Under the pieces are notes generated by a model. That model was given only the letters and a program-made list of their open reading frames with translations. It made no database searches and was not told where the DNA came from. From GCA-2733415 sp965178635 (GTDB lineage Bacteria > Bacteroidota > Bacteroidia > Flavobacteriales > Flavobacteriaceae): DNA of 64,000 nucleotides. The translations under genes were made by a program, and so were the position numbers. This document shows, piece by piece, positions 1-9,052 of this stretch (the stretch's first letter is position 1; each line of letters begins with the position of its first letter). Where the stretch lies: NCBI GenBank assembly GCA_965178635.1, contig CBCXVT010000030.1, forward strand, positions 124,001 to 188,000, written 5' to 3'.

Positions 1-483
1 GAGTTATTCATTCCACCTAAAAAAGGACGTTCTCATGTGTTGCGTATTATTCGTGAGTTGATAGAATTTAAACCTCAAAGTAAAAAAACTGATATCGCTG
101 GTGCATTTAAATTTTTGTCTAGCGTCATGAAAAAGAAGGCAATCGTTTTTGTATTGTCCGATTTTATTGCTGATGATGATTACCAACAAACCTTAAAAAT
201 TGTAGGTAAAAAACATGATATCACTGGTATTAGAATTTTTGATAAACAAGAAGAATCAATCCCGAATATTGGGTTGGTACAGATGAAAGATGAAGAAACC
301 AATCTGATTCAAACTATAAATACAGCATCAAAAAAAGTGCGTGACAACTATGCGAAATATCACTCTGATAAAACCACATATTTTGAAGAGTCTTTTAGAA
401 AAAGTGGTTCAGGAGCATTAGCAACTCGTGTTGATGAAAGTTATGTGAAAAAATTATTGGGATATTTTAAAAATAGAGGATAA
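1..483 (+). CDS. DUF58 domain protein, C-terminal part (5' end outside window)
   Basis: This is the C-terminal 160 residues of a DUF58 protein; the reading frame is open from base 1, so the true start lies upstream. The visible part includes the VWA-like C-terminal fold of the family, with a hydrophobic strand ending in VLSDFIADDD followed by an alternating helix/strand pattern. DUF58 proteins are encoded beside MoxR AAA+ ATPases and Bat proteins, and the Bat genes begin 12 bp downstream, so a moxR gene probably lies just before the window. The molecular role of DUF58 is not settled. Family assignment rests on sequence pattern and context. The internal GTG at position 37 is not the real start. 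Confidence 0.85.
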   Translation, partial: ELFIPPKKGRSHVLRIIRELIEFKPQSKKTDIAGAFKFLSSVMKKKAIVFVLSDFIADDDYQQTLKIVGKKHDITGIRIFDKQEESIPNIGLVQMKDEETNLIQTINTASKKVRDNYAKYHSDKTTYFEESFRKSGSGALATRVDESYVKKLLGYFKNRG

Positions 484-495
484 AGCATTAATACA

Positions 496-2193
496 ATGAA
501 TTTTAAGCTTATAGCAACTCATATAAACCAAATATTAAAAGAAGGAAAACAAGCGTTCTTAACACTTTGTGCGTCTCTTTTTGTAGCGTGTTCTTTTGCG
601 CAACAGATTAAAACGGCTACTGATACTACATCAATACAGATTGGAGAAGAGTTAAAACTAGTGTTGTCAGTTGAAGTAGAATCAACAGATTTAGTGGTGT
701 TTCCAGAAGCAAAAGCAATGGGCATATTAGAAGTTATTGCATCTTATAAAACAGATACGTTAAAGAATTCTAAAGGCTTTGTTTTAAATAAAGAATACGG
801 TTTAACACAATTTGACTCGGGTCATTATGTTATTCCACAGCAGAAGATAAATATCAACGGGAAAACCTTTAACTCTGATTCTTTACAAGTTGAAGTGAGA
901 GATGTTGTGGTAGATACTACTAAACAAAAACTATACGATATAAAACCTGTAATTGAAGTTGAAAAACCTTATGAAGGGTTTCCAATGTGGATATTATATG
1001 TAATTATAGGTTTACTTGTTTTAGCAGGGATTTTATATGTATTGTTTTTCAGAAAGTCTAAAGCAGAGCGCGAAGCAGAACAAAAACTACCACCATTTGA
1101 AGAAGCTATTCAGCATTTAGAAGCGCTTGATAATGATGAGTTGTTGGTAAATCACGAGTATAAAAAATACTATTCAGAACTCACTGATGTGTTAAAACGT
1201 TACTTAGATGAGAAAGTATATGACAACGCTTTAGAAAGTACGTCTGATGAATTAATTGAAAAATTAGAGTTATTACGTGATTCGGGTAAATTGCCAATTT
1301 CAAAAGAAATTATTGCAGAGTTAACTAAAGTGTTACGTACGTCTGACTTAGTAAAATTTGCAAAATCACAACCAGATGATGGTACAGCAAAAGTAGATAG
1401 AAATACTATTGAAAAAATGCTAAATGAAACGAAGCAAGCAATTCCAGAACCTACGGAAGAAGAATTGTTGCTAAACGAGCAATATCAAAAAGAACAGGCT
1501 CGTAAAAAGAAACAGAAGAAAATAATTTACGCATCAATTACTGGGGTAGCATTGATTGTTTTAACTGTTGTAGGTCTTGGCATTAAATACGGTTTTTCAA
1601 CAGTTAAAGATGAGGTGTTTGGTCATCCTACAAAAGCATTATTGGAAGGTAAATGGATACGAAGCGAGTATGGTCATCCTACAATTGTTGTCACAACTCC
1701 GCAAGTATTAAAACGTGTGTCAAACAAACAATTGGAAGCTGCAAACACACAAAGTTTTGCATTTGGTAGTTTGACGAGTAATTTCGGATTGGTGTTAAAT
1801 ACGACTATTATACCAGAAACCGCGCAAGTAGGAATAGCACAAATCAATGGTGCTACAGAAGATGAAGATTCTGAAGAACAAAAAATTGATTTAGAGCAAA
1901 TAAACGAAATGTCATTACAGCTATTAGAGCAGCAAGGCGCTACAAATTTGGTTGTGAAACAAGAAGATTATGATACTGGCAAAGGGTTTAAAGGAATGAA
2001 AGCCTTTGGGAGTTTAAATGTTAAAAACCCAATAACTGGCAATATGCAGTCAACTCAATATGAAATATTAAGCTTTGAGCAAGGTAATGCCTTACAGCAA
2101 GTCATGATATTTTATCAGGAAGATGATGTGTATGCTGGGAAAATAGTGAGTCAGGTGTTAGATTCTATTGAACTTAAAAAAACTGAAGAATAA
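496..2193 (+). CDS. Bat-operon membrane protein, two TM segments, BatD-like N-terminus
   Basis: A 565-residue envelope protein that I do not recognise by a specific name. It has an N-terminal signal peptide ending near SFAQQ (residue 36), a beta-rich periplasmic region of about 125 residues resembling the first module of BatD, a membrane segment at about 164-185, a charged helical cytoplasmic region at about 190-340, a second membrane segment at about 343-363, and a further C-terminal domain of about 200 residues. Genes of this layout sit between the DUF58 gene and batA in flavobacteria. Its stop overlaps the batA start by one base (TAATG), which indicates translational coupling. The function is inferred only from context. 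Confidence 0.75.
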   Translation: MNFKLIATHINQILKEGKQAFLTLCASLFVACSFAQQIKTATDTTSIQIGEELKLVLSVEVESTDLVVFPEAKAMGILEVIASYKTDTLKNSKGFVLNKEYGLTQFDSGHYVIPQQKININGKTFNSDSLQVEVRDVVVDTTKQKLYDIKPVIEVEKPYEGFPMWILYVIIGLLVLAGILYVLFFRKSKAEREAEQKLPPFEEAIQHLEALDNDELLVNHEYKKYYSELTDVLKRYLDEKVYDNALESTSDELIEKLELLRDSGKLPISKEIIAELTKVLRTSDLVKFAKSQPDDGTAKVDRNTIEKMLNETKQAIPEPTEEELLLNEQYQKEQARKKKQKKIIYASITGVALIVLTVVGLGIKYGFSTVKDEVFGHPTKALLEGKWIRSEYGHPTIVVTTPQVLKRVSNKQLEAANTQSFAFGSLTSNFGLVLNTTIIPETAQVGIAQINGATEDEDSEEQKIDLEQINEMSLQLLEQQGATNLVVKQEDYDTGKGFKGMKAFGSLNVKNPITGNMQSTQYEILSFEQGNALQQVMIFYQEDDVYAGKIVSQVLDSIELKKTEE

Positions 2194-3194
2194 TGTTGTG
2201 GAACTATGACTATGTAAATCCGGAGTTTTTTTGGTTGCTGTTAGTACTACCTTTACTAATTCTGTGGTCGGTTTTTAAAAGAAAACAACAAGTTGCCACT
2301 TTACAAATAAGTAACTTAAAGGGTTTTCAAGATACTACACTATTACCAAAACTAAAGCCATTGTTATTGGTATTACGTCTGTTGGCTATCACAGCAATAA
2401 TCATTGCCTTGGCGAGACCACGTACTGTAGATGTGTCTTCAAAAACGAAGACTAATAAAGGAATTGATATTGTAATGGCGATAGACATTTCGGGAAGTAT
2501 GTTGGCAAAAGATTTAAAACCAAACAGGCTAGATGCTTTAAAGAAAGTAGCTGGCGATTTTATCAAAGGTCGTCCAAATGATAGAATTGGTTTGGTGTTA
2601 TATGCAGGGGAAAGCTATACGAAAACTCCAATTACGAGTGATAAAAGTATTGTGTTGGGTTCACTAAGCGAGGTTGAATATGATAATAGAATTTCTGATG
2701 GTACGGCTATTGGAATGGGGTTAGCTACTGCTGTTAACAGATTAAAAGATAGTAAAGCAAAAAGTAAAGTCATTATTTTATTGACAGATGGAGTTAATAA
2801 TTCTGGTACAATTGACCCAAAAATAGCGAGTGAATTGGCGATGAATTTTGGTATAAAAGTGTACACTATTGGTTTAGGAACAAACGGAATGGCATTGTCG
2901 CCAATAGGTATAAGGCCAAACGGACGATTCGTTTTTGATAAGGTGAAGGTTGAAATAGATGAAAAACTACTAAAAGAAATTGCTAAGAAGACCAGCGGTA
3001 AATATTTTAGAGCGACAAATAATAGAAAATTAAAAGAGATTTATTCAGAAATAAACAAGTTGGAAAAAACTGAAGTTGAAGAGTTTAAATTTTATAACTA
3101 CGATGAGAAATTCAGAATTTTTGCGCTTTTTGGTGTTGGGTTATTTTTGTTAGAATTAGTGTTGAAACACACTTTATTTAGAAGTTTTATATAA
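2193..3194 (+). CDS. batA: BatA, VWA-domain membrane protein
   Basis: A 333-residue von Willebrand factor A protein anchored in the inner membrane. Membrane segments lie near residues 10-28, 55-74 and 307-327, with the VWA domain between the second and third. The metal-binding MIDAS motif DxSxS is intact as DISGS at 98-102, and a later LLTDGVNNSG supplies the threonine/aspartate region. Bat proteins were first linked to aerotolerance in Bacteroides. The gene starts on the last base of the upstream stop codon and is followed directly by batB, a paralogous VWA gene, so BatA and BatB probably work as a pair. Confidence 0.9.
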   Translation: MLWNYDYVNPEFFWLLLVLPLLILWSVFKRKQQVATLQISNLKGFQDTTLLPKLKPLLLVLRLLAITAIIIALARPRTVDVSSKTKTNKGIDIVMAIDISGSMLAKDLKPNRLDALKKVAGDFIKGRPNDRIGLVLYAGESYTKTPITSDKSIVLGSLSEVEYDNRISDGTAIGMGLATAVNRLKDSKAKSKVIILLTDGVNNSGTIDPKIASELAMNFGIKVYTIGLGTNGMALSPIGIRPNGRFVFDKVKVEIDEKLLKEIAKKTSGKYFRATNNRKLKEIYSEINKLEKTEVEEFKFYNYDEKFRIFALFGVGLFLLELVLKHTLFRSFI

Positions 3195-4226
3195 ATGTTT
3201 GAGTTAGAGGAAAAAATATATTTCTACTTGTTATTGGTGTTGCCAGTTTTGGTAATTGCTTTTCTGATGCTTGCTGTTTGGAAAAAAAAGACACAAAAAC
3301 AGTTTGCAGAACATCGTTTACTAAAGCGCTTAACACCAGAGAAATCAAAGTTTAAAAGTACGTTTAAACTGTTGTTGTGGTCAATTGCAATCATTTGTTT
3401 TGCCATCGGTTTGGTAAATCCAAAATTCGGTACAAAACTAGAAACTGTTAAACGTGAAGGTGTCGATATTGTGTTTGCTGTAGATGTATCTAAAAGTATG
3501 TTGGCTGAAGATATTGCCCCAAATAGAATAGACAAATCTAAGCAGTTGGTGACTCAAATTATTAATAACCTTGCGAGTGATAGGATTGGTATTATTGCCT
3601 ACGCAGGCCAAGCATATCCGCAATTACCAATTACAACTGATTATGCATCGGCAAAAATGTTCTTACAAAATATGAATACTGATATGTTGTCTTCTCAAGG
3701 AACAGCAATTTCTGATGCTATTGAAATGGCAACTACATATTTTAATGATGAAGAGCAAACTAATAGAATATTAGTCATCATTTCCGATGGTGAAGACCAT
3801 AGTGAGAATGCTATTTCAGCAGCAAGTTTAGCCGCAGAAAAGGGCATTAGAATATTTACAATTGGTGTAGGGAAAACATCAGGTGGGCCAATTCCTTTAA
3901 AACGAAATGGTATCATTGAAAGTTATAAAAAAGATAAAAATGGAGAAACAGTTATTACCAAATTAAATGAAACAGTTTTAACTGAGGTAGCAACTAAAGC
4001 TAATGGATTTTACTTGAATGGGTCAAACACACAACAAGTGGTAGATCAGGTTAAAGAAGAATTGTTAGCGATGGATAAAAAGGAGTTTGAAACAAAGCAA
4101 TACACAGAATTTGATCATCAGTTTCAATGGTTTTTAGGTTTCGGATTATTGTTTTTATGTATTGACGTTTTAGTGTCTGAAAAGAAAACAAAATGGATAA
4201 AAAAACTAAATCTGTTTAACGAATAA
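3195..4226 (+). CDS. batB: BatB, VWA-domain membrane protein
   Basis: A 343-residue paralogue of BatA with the same build: two N-terminal membrane segments (about 10-29 and 56-73), a VWA domain with MIDAS residues in DVSKS (97-101) and VIISDGEDHS, and a C-terminal membrane segment near 308-326. It starts immediately after the batA stop codon with no gap. The companion TPR protein BatC follows 5 bp later. This adjacency is the standard Bat layout and is the reason for calling this copy BatB rather than a second BatA. Confidence 0.9.
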   Translation: MFELEEKIYFYLLLVLPVLVIAFLMLAVWKKKTQKQFAEHRLLKRLTPEKSKFKSTFKLLLWSIAIICFAIGLVNPKFGTKLETVKREGVDIVFAVDVSKSMLAEDIAPNRIDKSKQLVTQIINNLASDRIGIIAYAGQAYPQLPITTDYASAKMFLQNMNTDMLSSQGTAISDAIEMATTYFNDEEQTNRILVIISDGEDHSENAISAASLAAEKGIRIFTIGVGKTSGGPIPLKRNGIIESYKKDKNGETVITKLNETVLTEVATKANGFYLNGSNTQQVVDQVKEELLAMDKKEFETKQYTEFDHQFQWFLGFGLLFLCIDVLVSEKKTKWIKKLNLFNE

Positions 4227-4231
4227 CAAAA

Positions 4232-5104
4232 ATGAAAATAGTTTTAACATATAGTTTATTACTGATAAGTTTCCTGTCTTTCTCACAAGAAAAGGAACAG
4301 CCACAAGATGTGAAATACATTTATAATGGGAATCAGCAATTGCAAGAGAATAACTTTGTGAATGCAGAGGCTGAGTACAGAAATGCTATTTCCGAAAACC
4401 CAGTAAATTCAGTATCTAAATTTAATTTGGGTAACGCGTATTTTAAAAATAAGAAAACCGATGAAGCTTTAGCACGTTACCAACAAGCTCAAAAAGTAGC
4501 AGAAACGAAAGAAGGAAAACATAAAGCATTTCATAATATAGGTAACAGTTACATGCAGCAAAAAAAGTATGACCAAGCGATTGAGGCATATAAAAATGCG
4601 TTGCGTAACAACCCTAAAGATGAAGAAACACGTTATAATTTAGCTTTAGCAAAAGAGAAAAAGAAAGAGCAGGATAAGGAAGACGAAAAAAATAAAGATA
4701 AAAATAAGGACAAGAAAGACCAGAAGGATAATAAGGATAAAAAAGATCAGAATAAAGATAAAAACAAGAACGACGAAGATTCTGATAAAAAAGACGACGA
4801 AGGTAAGGAAGAAGACAAGAAGGATTCTGGTAAACAAGACGATAAAGAGAAAGATAAAAAGCAAGACGACAAAGGTAAAGAGGACGATAAGAAAGATAAA
4901 CAGGATGATAAAAAACAGGATGAGTCTAATCAAAAGAAAAAAGAACAACCTAAACAACAACCTAAACAACAACCTGGACAATTATCGCCTCAGCAAGTAC
5001 AAAGTTTGTTAGACGCAATGAATAACCAAGAAAAGAAATTACAGGAAAAGATGAATGCTAAGAAGGCAAAAGGAGTAGCTGTAAAGAATGAAAAGGATTG
5101 GTAA
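4232..5104 (+). CDS. batC: BatC, TPR protein with a Lys/Asp-rich tail
   Basis: A 290-residue periplasmic protein with an N-terminal signal peptide (ending near LSFSQ), TPR repeats over about residues 25-140 (for example NLGNAYFKNKKTDEALARYQ), then about 100 residues made almost only of lysine, aspartate, glutamate, asparagine and glutamine. A short conserved-looking end, LSPQQVQSLLDAMNNQEKKL, follows. The TPRs suggest protein-protein contacts, plausibly with the VWA domains of BatA/BatB. The charged tract has biased base composition (adenine-rich) and produces a long spurious antisense frame, which is not a gene. Confidence 0.88.
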   Translation: MKIVLTYSLLLISFLSFSQEKEQPQDVKYIYNGNQQLQENNFVNAEAEYRNAISENPVNSVSKFNLGNAYFKNKKTDEALARYQQAQKVAETKEGKHKAFHNIGNSYMQQKKYDQAIEAYKNALRNNPKDEETRYNLALAKEKKKEQDKEDEKNKDKNKDKKDQKDNKDKKDQNKDKNKNDEDSDKKDDEGKEEDKKDSGKQDDKEKDKKQDDKGKEDDKKDKQDDKKQDESNQKKKEQPKQQPKQQPGQLSPQQVQSLLDAMNNQEKKLQEKMNAKKAKGVAVKNEKDW

Positions 5105-5108
5105 CAAG

Positions 5109-6887
5109 ATGACATCACGCATGAAATTGAAAACATACATATTATTTTTTTTACTATTTGTAGCACAATTAGTGTCTGCTCAGGTGGAGTTTACTGCACA
5201 GGTAAGTAAACAAAAATTAGGAATTAACGAACGATTGCGAGTAGATTTTGAAATGAATAGTGAAGGTGATAATTTCACACCTCCAGCATTTACAGGGTTT
5301 ACAGTTGTTGGTGGACCAAGCCAATCCGTAAGTCATTCTTGGGTAAATGGTAAACGCTCGTTTTCAAAAAAATACACATATATATTATCTCCAACCAGAC
5401 GTGGAAAATTTACACTTAAACAAGCCGCTATTGAAATTGGTGGAGAAACCTATAAAACCATTCCTATTAAAATTGAGGTGACTGCTGCGGTAGATAAACC
5501 TAAAAATAGTAATGATCCAAGTTATGTGGCTAGTGAGAGTATTCATTTGGTTGCCGAGGTATCCAATAGCAGTCCATATTTAAACGAAGCAGTTTCTGTT
5601 AAATATAAATTGTATGTGAGTCCGCAAGTAAATGTGAGTAATTTTGATTTTATTGATAATCCAAAATACGCTGATTTCTGGAGTCAGAATATCGATACTA
5701 AGCAATTTAAATTCGAGTCTGGCACTTATAAAGGGAAACAATACCGTTATGTGGTATTGCGTAAATCGGTACTATATCCGCAGAAAACAGGAAAATTAAA
5801 TATTGAACCACTAACTATTGATGTTGTGGTAGATGTGCCAACAAACCGAAGAGACTTCTTTGGTGGACGTATGTACCAATCAGTGCGTCATAAAGTAGCA
5901 GCAGGTAGCAGAAAAATAAATGTAAAACCTTTTCCAGAGGCAGGAAAACCAGTAAGTTTTACGGGTGCCGTTGGTGAATTTGAATTTGATGTTACCACAT
6001 CAAAATTGGCATTAAAATCTGGGGAATCACTTCAAGCCGTTGTAAAAGTTAATGGAAAAGGTAATTTAAAATTATTTGAATTACCAAAATTGGTAGTGCC
6101 AAGTTCTTTAGAGGTTTATGAGCCTGAACATAAAGAAAATGTGAAAACTAATTTATCTGGAATGTCTGGTATGATTAGTGATGTGTATACAATTGTACCG
6201 CAATACAAAGGTAATTATCCAATTTCAAAATTAGAATTCAGTTATTTTAACCCTAAAACAGAAACGTATCATACTGTAAATTCATTAGAACATATTGTTG
6301 AGGTATTAACTGGTCCAACAAATACTGATGCAATCAATAATATAAATAACCCTGTGGTAACAAAGCAAAATGTTGTTAGTAAGAACAATCAGTTTGCATC
6401 GTTTCATACAAGCACGACCCTAGTGCCGGTACAAACAACACAATTCTTTAAATCTAATTTATTTTGGTGTTTATTACTCTTGCCATTATTGATAATCCCT
6501 GTAGTGTTGTTAGTTGTTAAAAAGAAAGCGCTTATAGCGAGTGATATTCAAGGAGGAAAAATTAAAAAAGCTGATAAACTAGCTAAGAAATTTTTATCAG
6601 AAGCTAAAAAGAATTTAAACAACAAAGATCAGTTTTACGAATCGTTACACAAGTCCTTACATAATTATTTGAAAGCTAAATTACAAGTAGAAACATCTGA
6701 ATTTAGTAAAGACAAAATAGCTTCTATTTTTACAGAAAATGCGATTGGTGAAGAAACTACAAAACAATTTACAAGCTTAATTGAAGCTTGTGACTTAGCG
6801 CGATTTACACCAATAAGTAGTGATGCAATGCAACAAGACTATGAAACAGCTGTAAGTGTAATTTCAGCTATTGACAAAGCAATTTAA
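5109..6887 (+). CDS. batD: BatD, oxygen-tolerance family protein
   Basis: A protein of about 592 residues. It has a signal peptide (hydrophobic run then LVSAQ), a large beta-sheet periplasmic region of several immunoglobulin-like modules, one membrane segment near the sequence FWCLLLLPLLIIPVVLL, and a cytoplasmic helical tail of about 125 residues. This matches BatD in order and length. Three in-frame ATGs are possible. The one at 5088 would overlap batC by 17 bp, so I prefer 5109, which begins 4 bp after the batC stop. The third, at 5121, lies directly before the hydrophobic signal and is also reasonable. Confidence 0.85.
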   Translation: MTSRMKLKTYILFFLLFVAQLVSAQVEFTAQVSKQKLGINERLRVDFEMNSEGDNFTPPAFTGFTVVGGPSQSVSHSWVNGKRSFSKKYTYILSPTRRGKFTLKQAAIEIGGETYKTIPIKIEVTAAVDKPKNSNDPSYVASESIHLVAEVSNSSPYLNEAVSVKYKLYVSPQVNVSNFDFIDNPKYADFWSQNIDTKQFKFESGTYKGKQYRYVVLRKSVLYPQKTGKLNIEPLTIDVVVDVPTNRRDFFGGRMYQSVRHKVAAGSRKINVKPFPEAGKPVSFTGAVGEFEFDVTTSKLALKSGESLQAVVKVNGKGNLKLFELPKLVVPSSLEVYEPEHKENVKTNLSGMSGMISDVYTIVPQYKGNYPISKLEFSYFNPKTETYHTVNSLEHIVEVLTGPTNTDAINNINNPVVTKQNVVSKNNQFASFHTSTTLVPVQTTQFFKSNLFWCLLLLPLLIIPVVLLVVKKKALIASDIQGGKIKKADKLAKKFLSEAKKNLNNKDQFYESLHKSLHNYLKAKLQVETSEFSKDKIASIFTENAIGEETTKQFTSLIEACDLARFTPISSDAMQQDYETAVSVISAIDKAI

Positions 6888-6911
6888 ACCTGCGGATTAA
6901 AACTCAAACGA

Positions 6912-7658
6912 ATGAAAAACATCATTTATATATTATTATTAGTAACAAGTTTAGGGTTTTCTCAAAATGATCAATTGTTTGAGAAAGCTAATTCGTTGTA
7001 CAACAGTGAACAGTACAGCGAAGCTATTCAAGTTTATGATCAAATACTAAGTACAAATAATCATTCAGCTGACTTGTATTTTAATAAAGCAAATGCGTAT
7101 TATAAGCTAAATAGGATAGCTGAAAGTGTGTATAATTATGAAAAAGCCTTACAGCTTGATCCGTCAAATGAAGATGTGTTGACTAATTTGGCCTTTGCAA
7201 ATAATATGAAAATAGATAAAATTGATGCAATTCCAACTACGGGATTTTCAAAATTATTTTCAGCATTTGTAAATATGTTTTCGTTTGATACCTGGGCAGT
7301 ATTCGCTGTAATATTTATGATGTTATTTGTTGGGTGCTTTGTGTTGTACAGCACATCCAAATATACATCTAAAAAGCGCCTTTATTTTGTAACTGCTCTT
7401 GGAGGACTAGTTCTTACAGTGTTGTCTGTATCTTTTGCTTATAAACAAGAATCTATTGTAAAAACAACTAAATACGCTATTGTTTTTGCAAAAGAATCTA
7501 AAGTGAAATCTGAGCCAAAACTTAACAGTGAAGAAGCTTTTGTACTGCATGAAGGGACTAAAGTGAAGGTGTTAGAAACGTTTGATGACTGGGTTAAGAT
7601 AAAATTACAAAACGGTTCTGTAGGTTGGATCATTAAAGAGGATGTAAAAGAGCTTTAA
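6912..7658 (+). CDS. batE: BatE, TPR and SH3-domain protein
   Basis: A 248-residue envelope protein. It has a signal peptide (residues 1-17), two or three TPR motifs over about 20-100 (YFNKANAYYKLNRIAESVYN is typical), two membrane segments near 127-146 and 159-176, and a bacterial SH3 domain at the C-terminus (about 185-248) with the usual pattern of alternating strands ending GSVGWIIKEDV. It closes the Bat cluster, 24 bp after batD. SH3_3-type domains often bind cell-wall peptides, so a wall-facing role is possible but is inference. Confidence 0.87.
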   Translation: MKNIIYILLLVTSLGFSQNDQLFEKANSLYNSEQYSEAIQVYDQILSTNNHSADLYFNKANAYYKLNRIAESVYNYEKALQLDPSNEDVLTNLAFANNMKIDKIDAIPTTGFSKLFSAFVNMFSFDTWAVFAVIFMMLFVGCFVLYSTSKYTSKKRLYFVTALGGLVLTVLSVSFAYKQESIVKTTKYAIVFAKESKVKSEPKLNSEEAFVLHEGTKVKVLETFDDWVKIKLQNGSVGWIIKEDVKEL

Positions 7659-7719
7659 TTTAGTGAGTATTTGTTGCAATTTTTATGTAACAAACACGTT
7701 AGTCTTTAAAATAGGAGAT

Positions 7720-8391
7720 ATGAAAAAAATAGCAGCAATAATTATAGGATTATTTTCAATAATAACTTTCTCGCAAAATATTGAAAAGCACACAGCAGAT
7801 TTTTCTGATTTAAAAACTTTTGACGGCTTGTCAGTTAAGTTGATTAAATCGGATGAAAATAAAGCTATAATATCAGGAAAATACGCAGATGATGTAATGT
7901 TGGTCAATAAAAACGGCTTATTAAAAATTCGTTTAAGAACACCTAGATCATTTAATGGCTATGATACATATGTGTCACTGTATTATAAAACATTGCATTT
8001 GATTGATGCTAATGAAGGGTCTTACGTGTTCTCTGAAGATAAAATTGATGCGATAGATTTAGAAATTAAGGCTCAAGAGGGGTCAGAAATTGAATTGGAT
8101 ATAAAGTCTAAACGTTTAAATGTAAGATCTGTTTCAGGAAGCGAAGTTAGAATAAAAGGTACAGCAGATAATCAAGATGTTGTGGTAAACTCTGGCGGAG
8201 TGTATAGTGCTAAAAATTGTAAAACATTACAAACAGAAGTTAGTGTAAGTGCAGGAGGATCTGCAAAGATTTATGCTACAGACGTTGCTAAAGCAATAGT
8301 TAAAGCAGGTGGGAACATAAGAATATATGGTAATCCGAAACTTGCAGATACCAAAGAAGTATTAGGGGGAAGTATTAAAATTATTAATTAA
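7720..8391 (+). CDS. DUF2807 (auto-transporter adhesin head GIN) protein
   Basis: A secreted protein of 223 residues with a signal peptide (MKKIAAIIIGLFSIITFSQ) and a repetitive beta-helix-like body in which short strands alternate with glycine/serine turns (SGSEVRIKGTADNQDVVVNS). This is the pattern of the head GIN/DUF2807 domain, whose function is unknown. An upstream GTG at 7663 extends the frame, but the ATG at 7720, preceded by AGGAGAT and followed directly by the signal peptide, is the better start. Its stop codon overlaps that of the convergent cvpA gene. It is probably the last gene read through from the Bat cluster. Confidence 0.75.
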   Translation: MKKIAAIIIGLFSIITFSQNIEKHTADFSDLKTFDGLSVKLIKSDENKAIISGKYADDVMLVNKNGLLKIRLRTPRSFNGYDTYVSLYYKTLHLIDANEGSYVFSEDKIDAIDLEIKAQEGSEIELDIKSKRLNVRSVSGSEVRIKGTADNQDVVVNSGGVYSAKNCKTLQTEVSVSAGGSAKIYATDVAKAIVKAGGNIRIYGNPKLADTKEVLGGSIKIIN

Positions 8392-8903
8392 CTACCAATG
8401 AGCTCTTCTCTAAATTCTTCTTCTTGTTTAATGATGTTAGGGAAAATTAATGTTGCAATATTTTTAACTGGTTTATAAAGAATAGATTGGTTAAGTTTTT
8501 CGGGACTTAAAAACTCAACAGTTCTATTGGTGTGAGTAAAAATAATTAGGATTACACTTAAAATAAATCCTATTTTCAAGACCCCAAAAGCAGCGCCAAG
8601 TAGTTTGTTTAAAACCCCTAATGCTGCAAAATCTGCTAGTTTGGTAAAAGCTTTCCCTGCAAGAGATACAAGTAAAATTATAGCAAAAAAGGTTATTGCA
8701 AAAGCCATGACATTAACATATTTTTCGTCCCAATTTACATTGTCACCTAATTTGTCAGAAACGTAGTGTGAAAAATGAATAGCACCATATACTCCTGCAA
8801 CTAATGCTGCCAAAGAAGCAACTTCAACAAATAGTCCTTTCATAAATCCGCGAATTAACCCGAAAATTAATAAGGCACCCAATACAATATCTATTACACT
8901 CAT
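8388..8903 (-). CDS. cvpA: CvpA family membrane protein
   Basis: A 171-residue integral membrane protein with four predicted hydrophobic segments, starting MSVIDIVLGALLIFGLIRGF, a typical CvpA N-terminus. E. coli CvpA was linked to colicin V export, but the general role of the family is unclear. An in-frame ATG 30 bp further upstream is rejected because a good -7 box (TATATTTG, minus strand, 8930-8923) would place the transcript start downstream of it. The gene is convergent with the DUF2807 gene and the two stop codons overlap. Confidence 0.82.
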   Translation of the reverse strand: MSVIDIVLGALLIFGLIRGFMKGLFVEVASLAALVAGVYGAIHFSHYVSDKLGDNVNWDEKYVNVMAFAITFFAIILLVSLAGKAFTKLADFAALGVLNKLLGAAFGVLKIGFILSVILIIFTHTNRTVEFLSPEKLNQSILYKPVKNIATLIFPNIIKQEEEFREELIGS

Positions 8904-8922
8904 ATATTTTATTCTTATAAAA

Positions 8923-8930
8923 CAAATATA
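8923..8930 (-). promoter_or_regulatory. Bacteroidota -7 box for cvpA
   Basis: The minus strand reads TATATTTG, a full match to the Bacteroidota -7 consensus TAnnTTTG. It lies about 20 nt before the chosen cvpA start and supports that start. No clear -33 TTG is seen at the usual distance. Confidence 0.45.
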
Positions 8931-9007
8931 CATTTTTATACCTTTTGGTATTGCACAGTATTAGAAAATTTCAAGAGAATTACTAGTGTTAACATTAGCA
9001 ATTAAAG

Positions 9008-9015
9008 TATCTTTG
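9008..9015 (+). promoter_or_regulatory. Bacteroidota -7 box for hemE
   Basis: TATCTTTG matches TAnnTTTG exactly and sits 38 nt before the hemE ATG. The -33 element is weak. It probably drives hemE-hemF-hemB. Confidence 0.5.
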
Positions 9016-9052
9016 CGCACATAATTTCTTGTTAATTTGAAGATCTGACACT

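Noticed and set aside
4646..4981. A 111-codon minus-strand frame rich in leucine, isoleucine and phenylalanine
   Set aside because: It is the antisense of the Lys/Asp-rich tract of BatC. AAR/GAY codons read backwards give hydrophobic residues, so this is a composition artefact.
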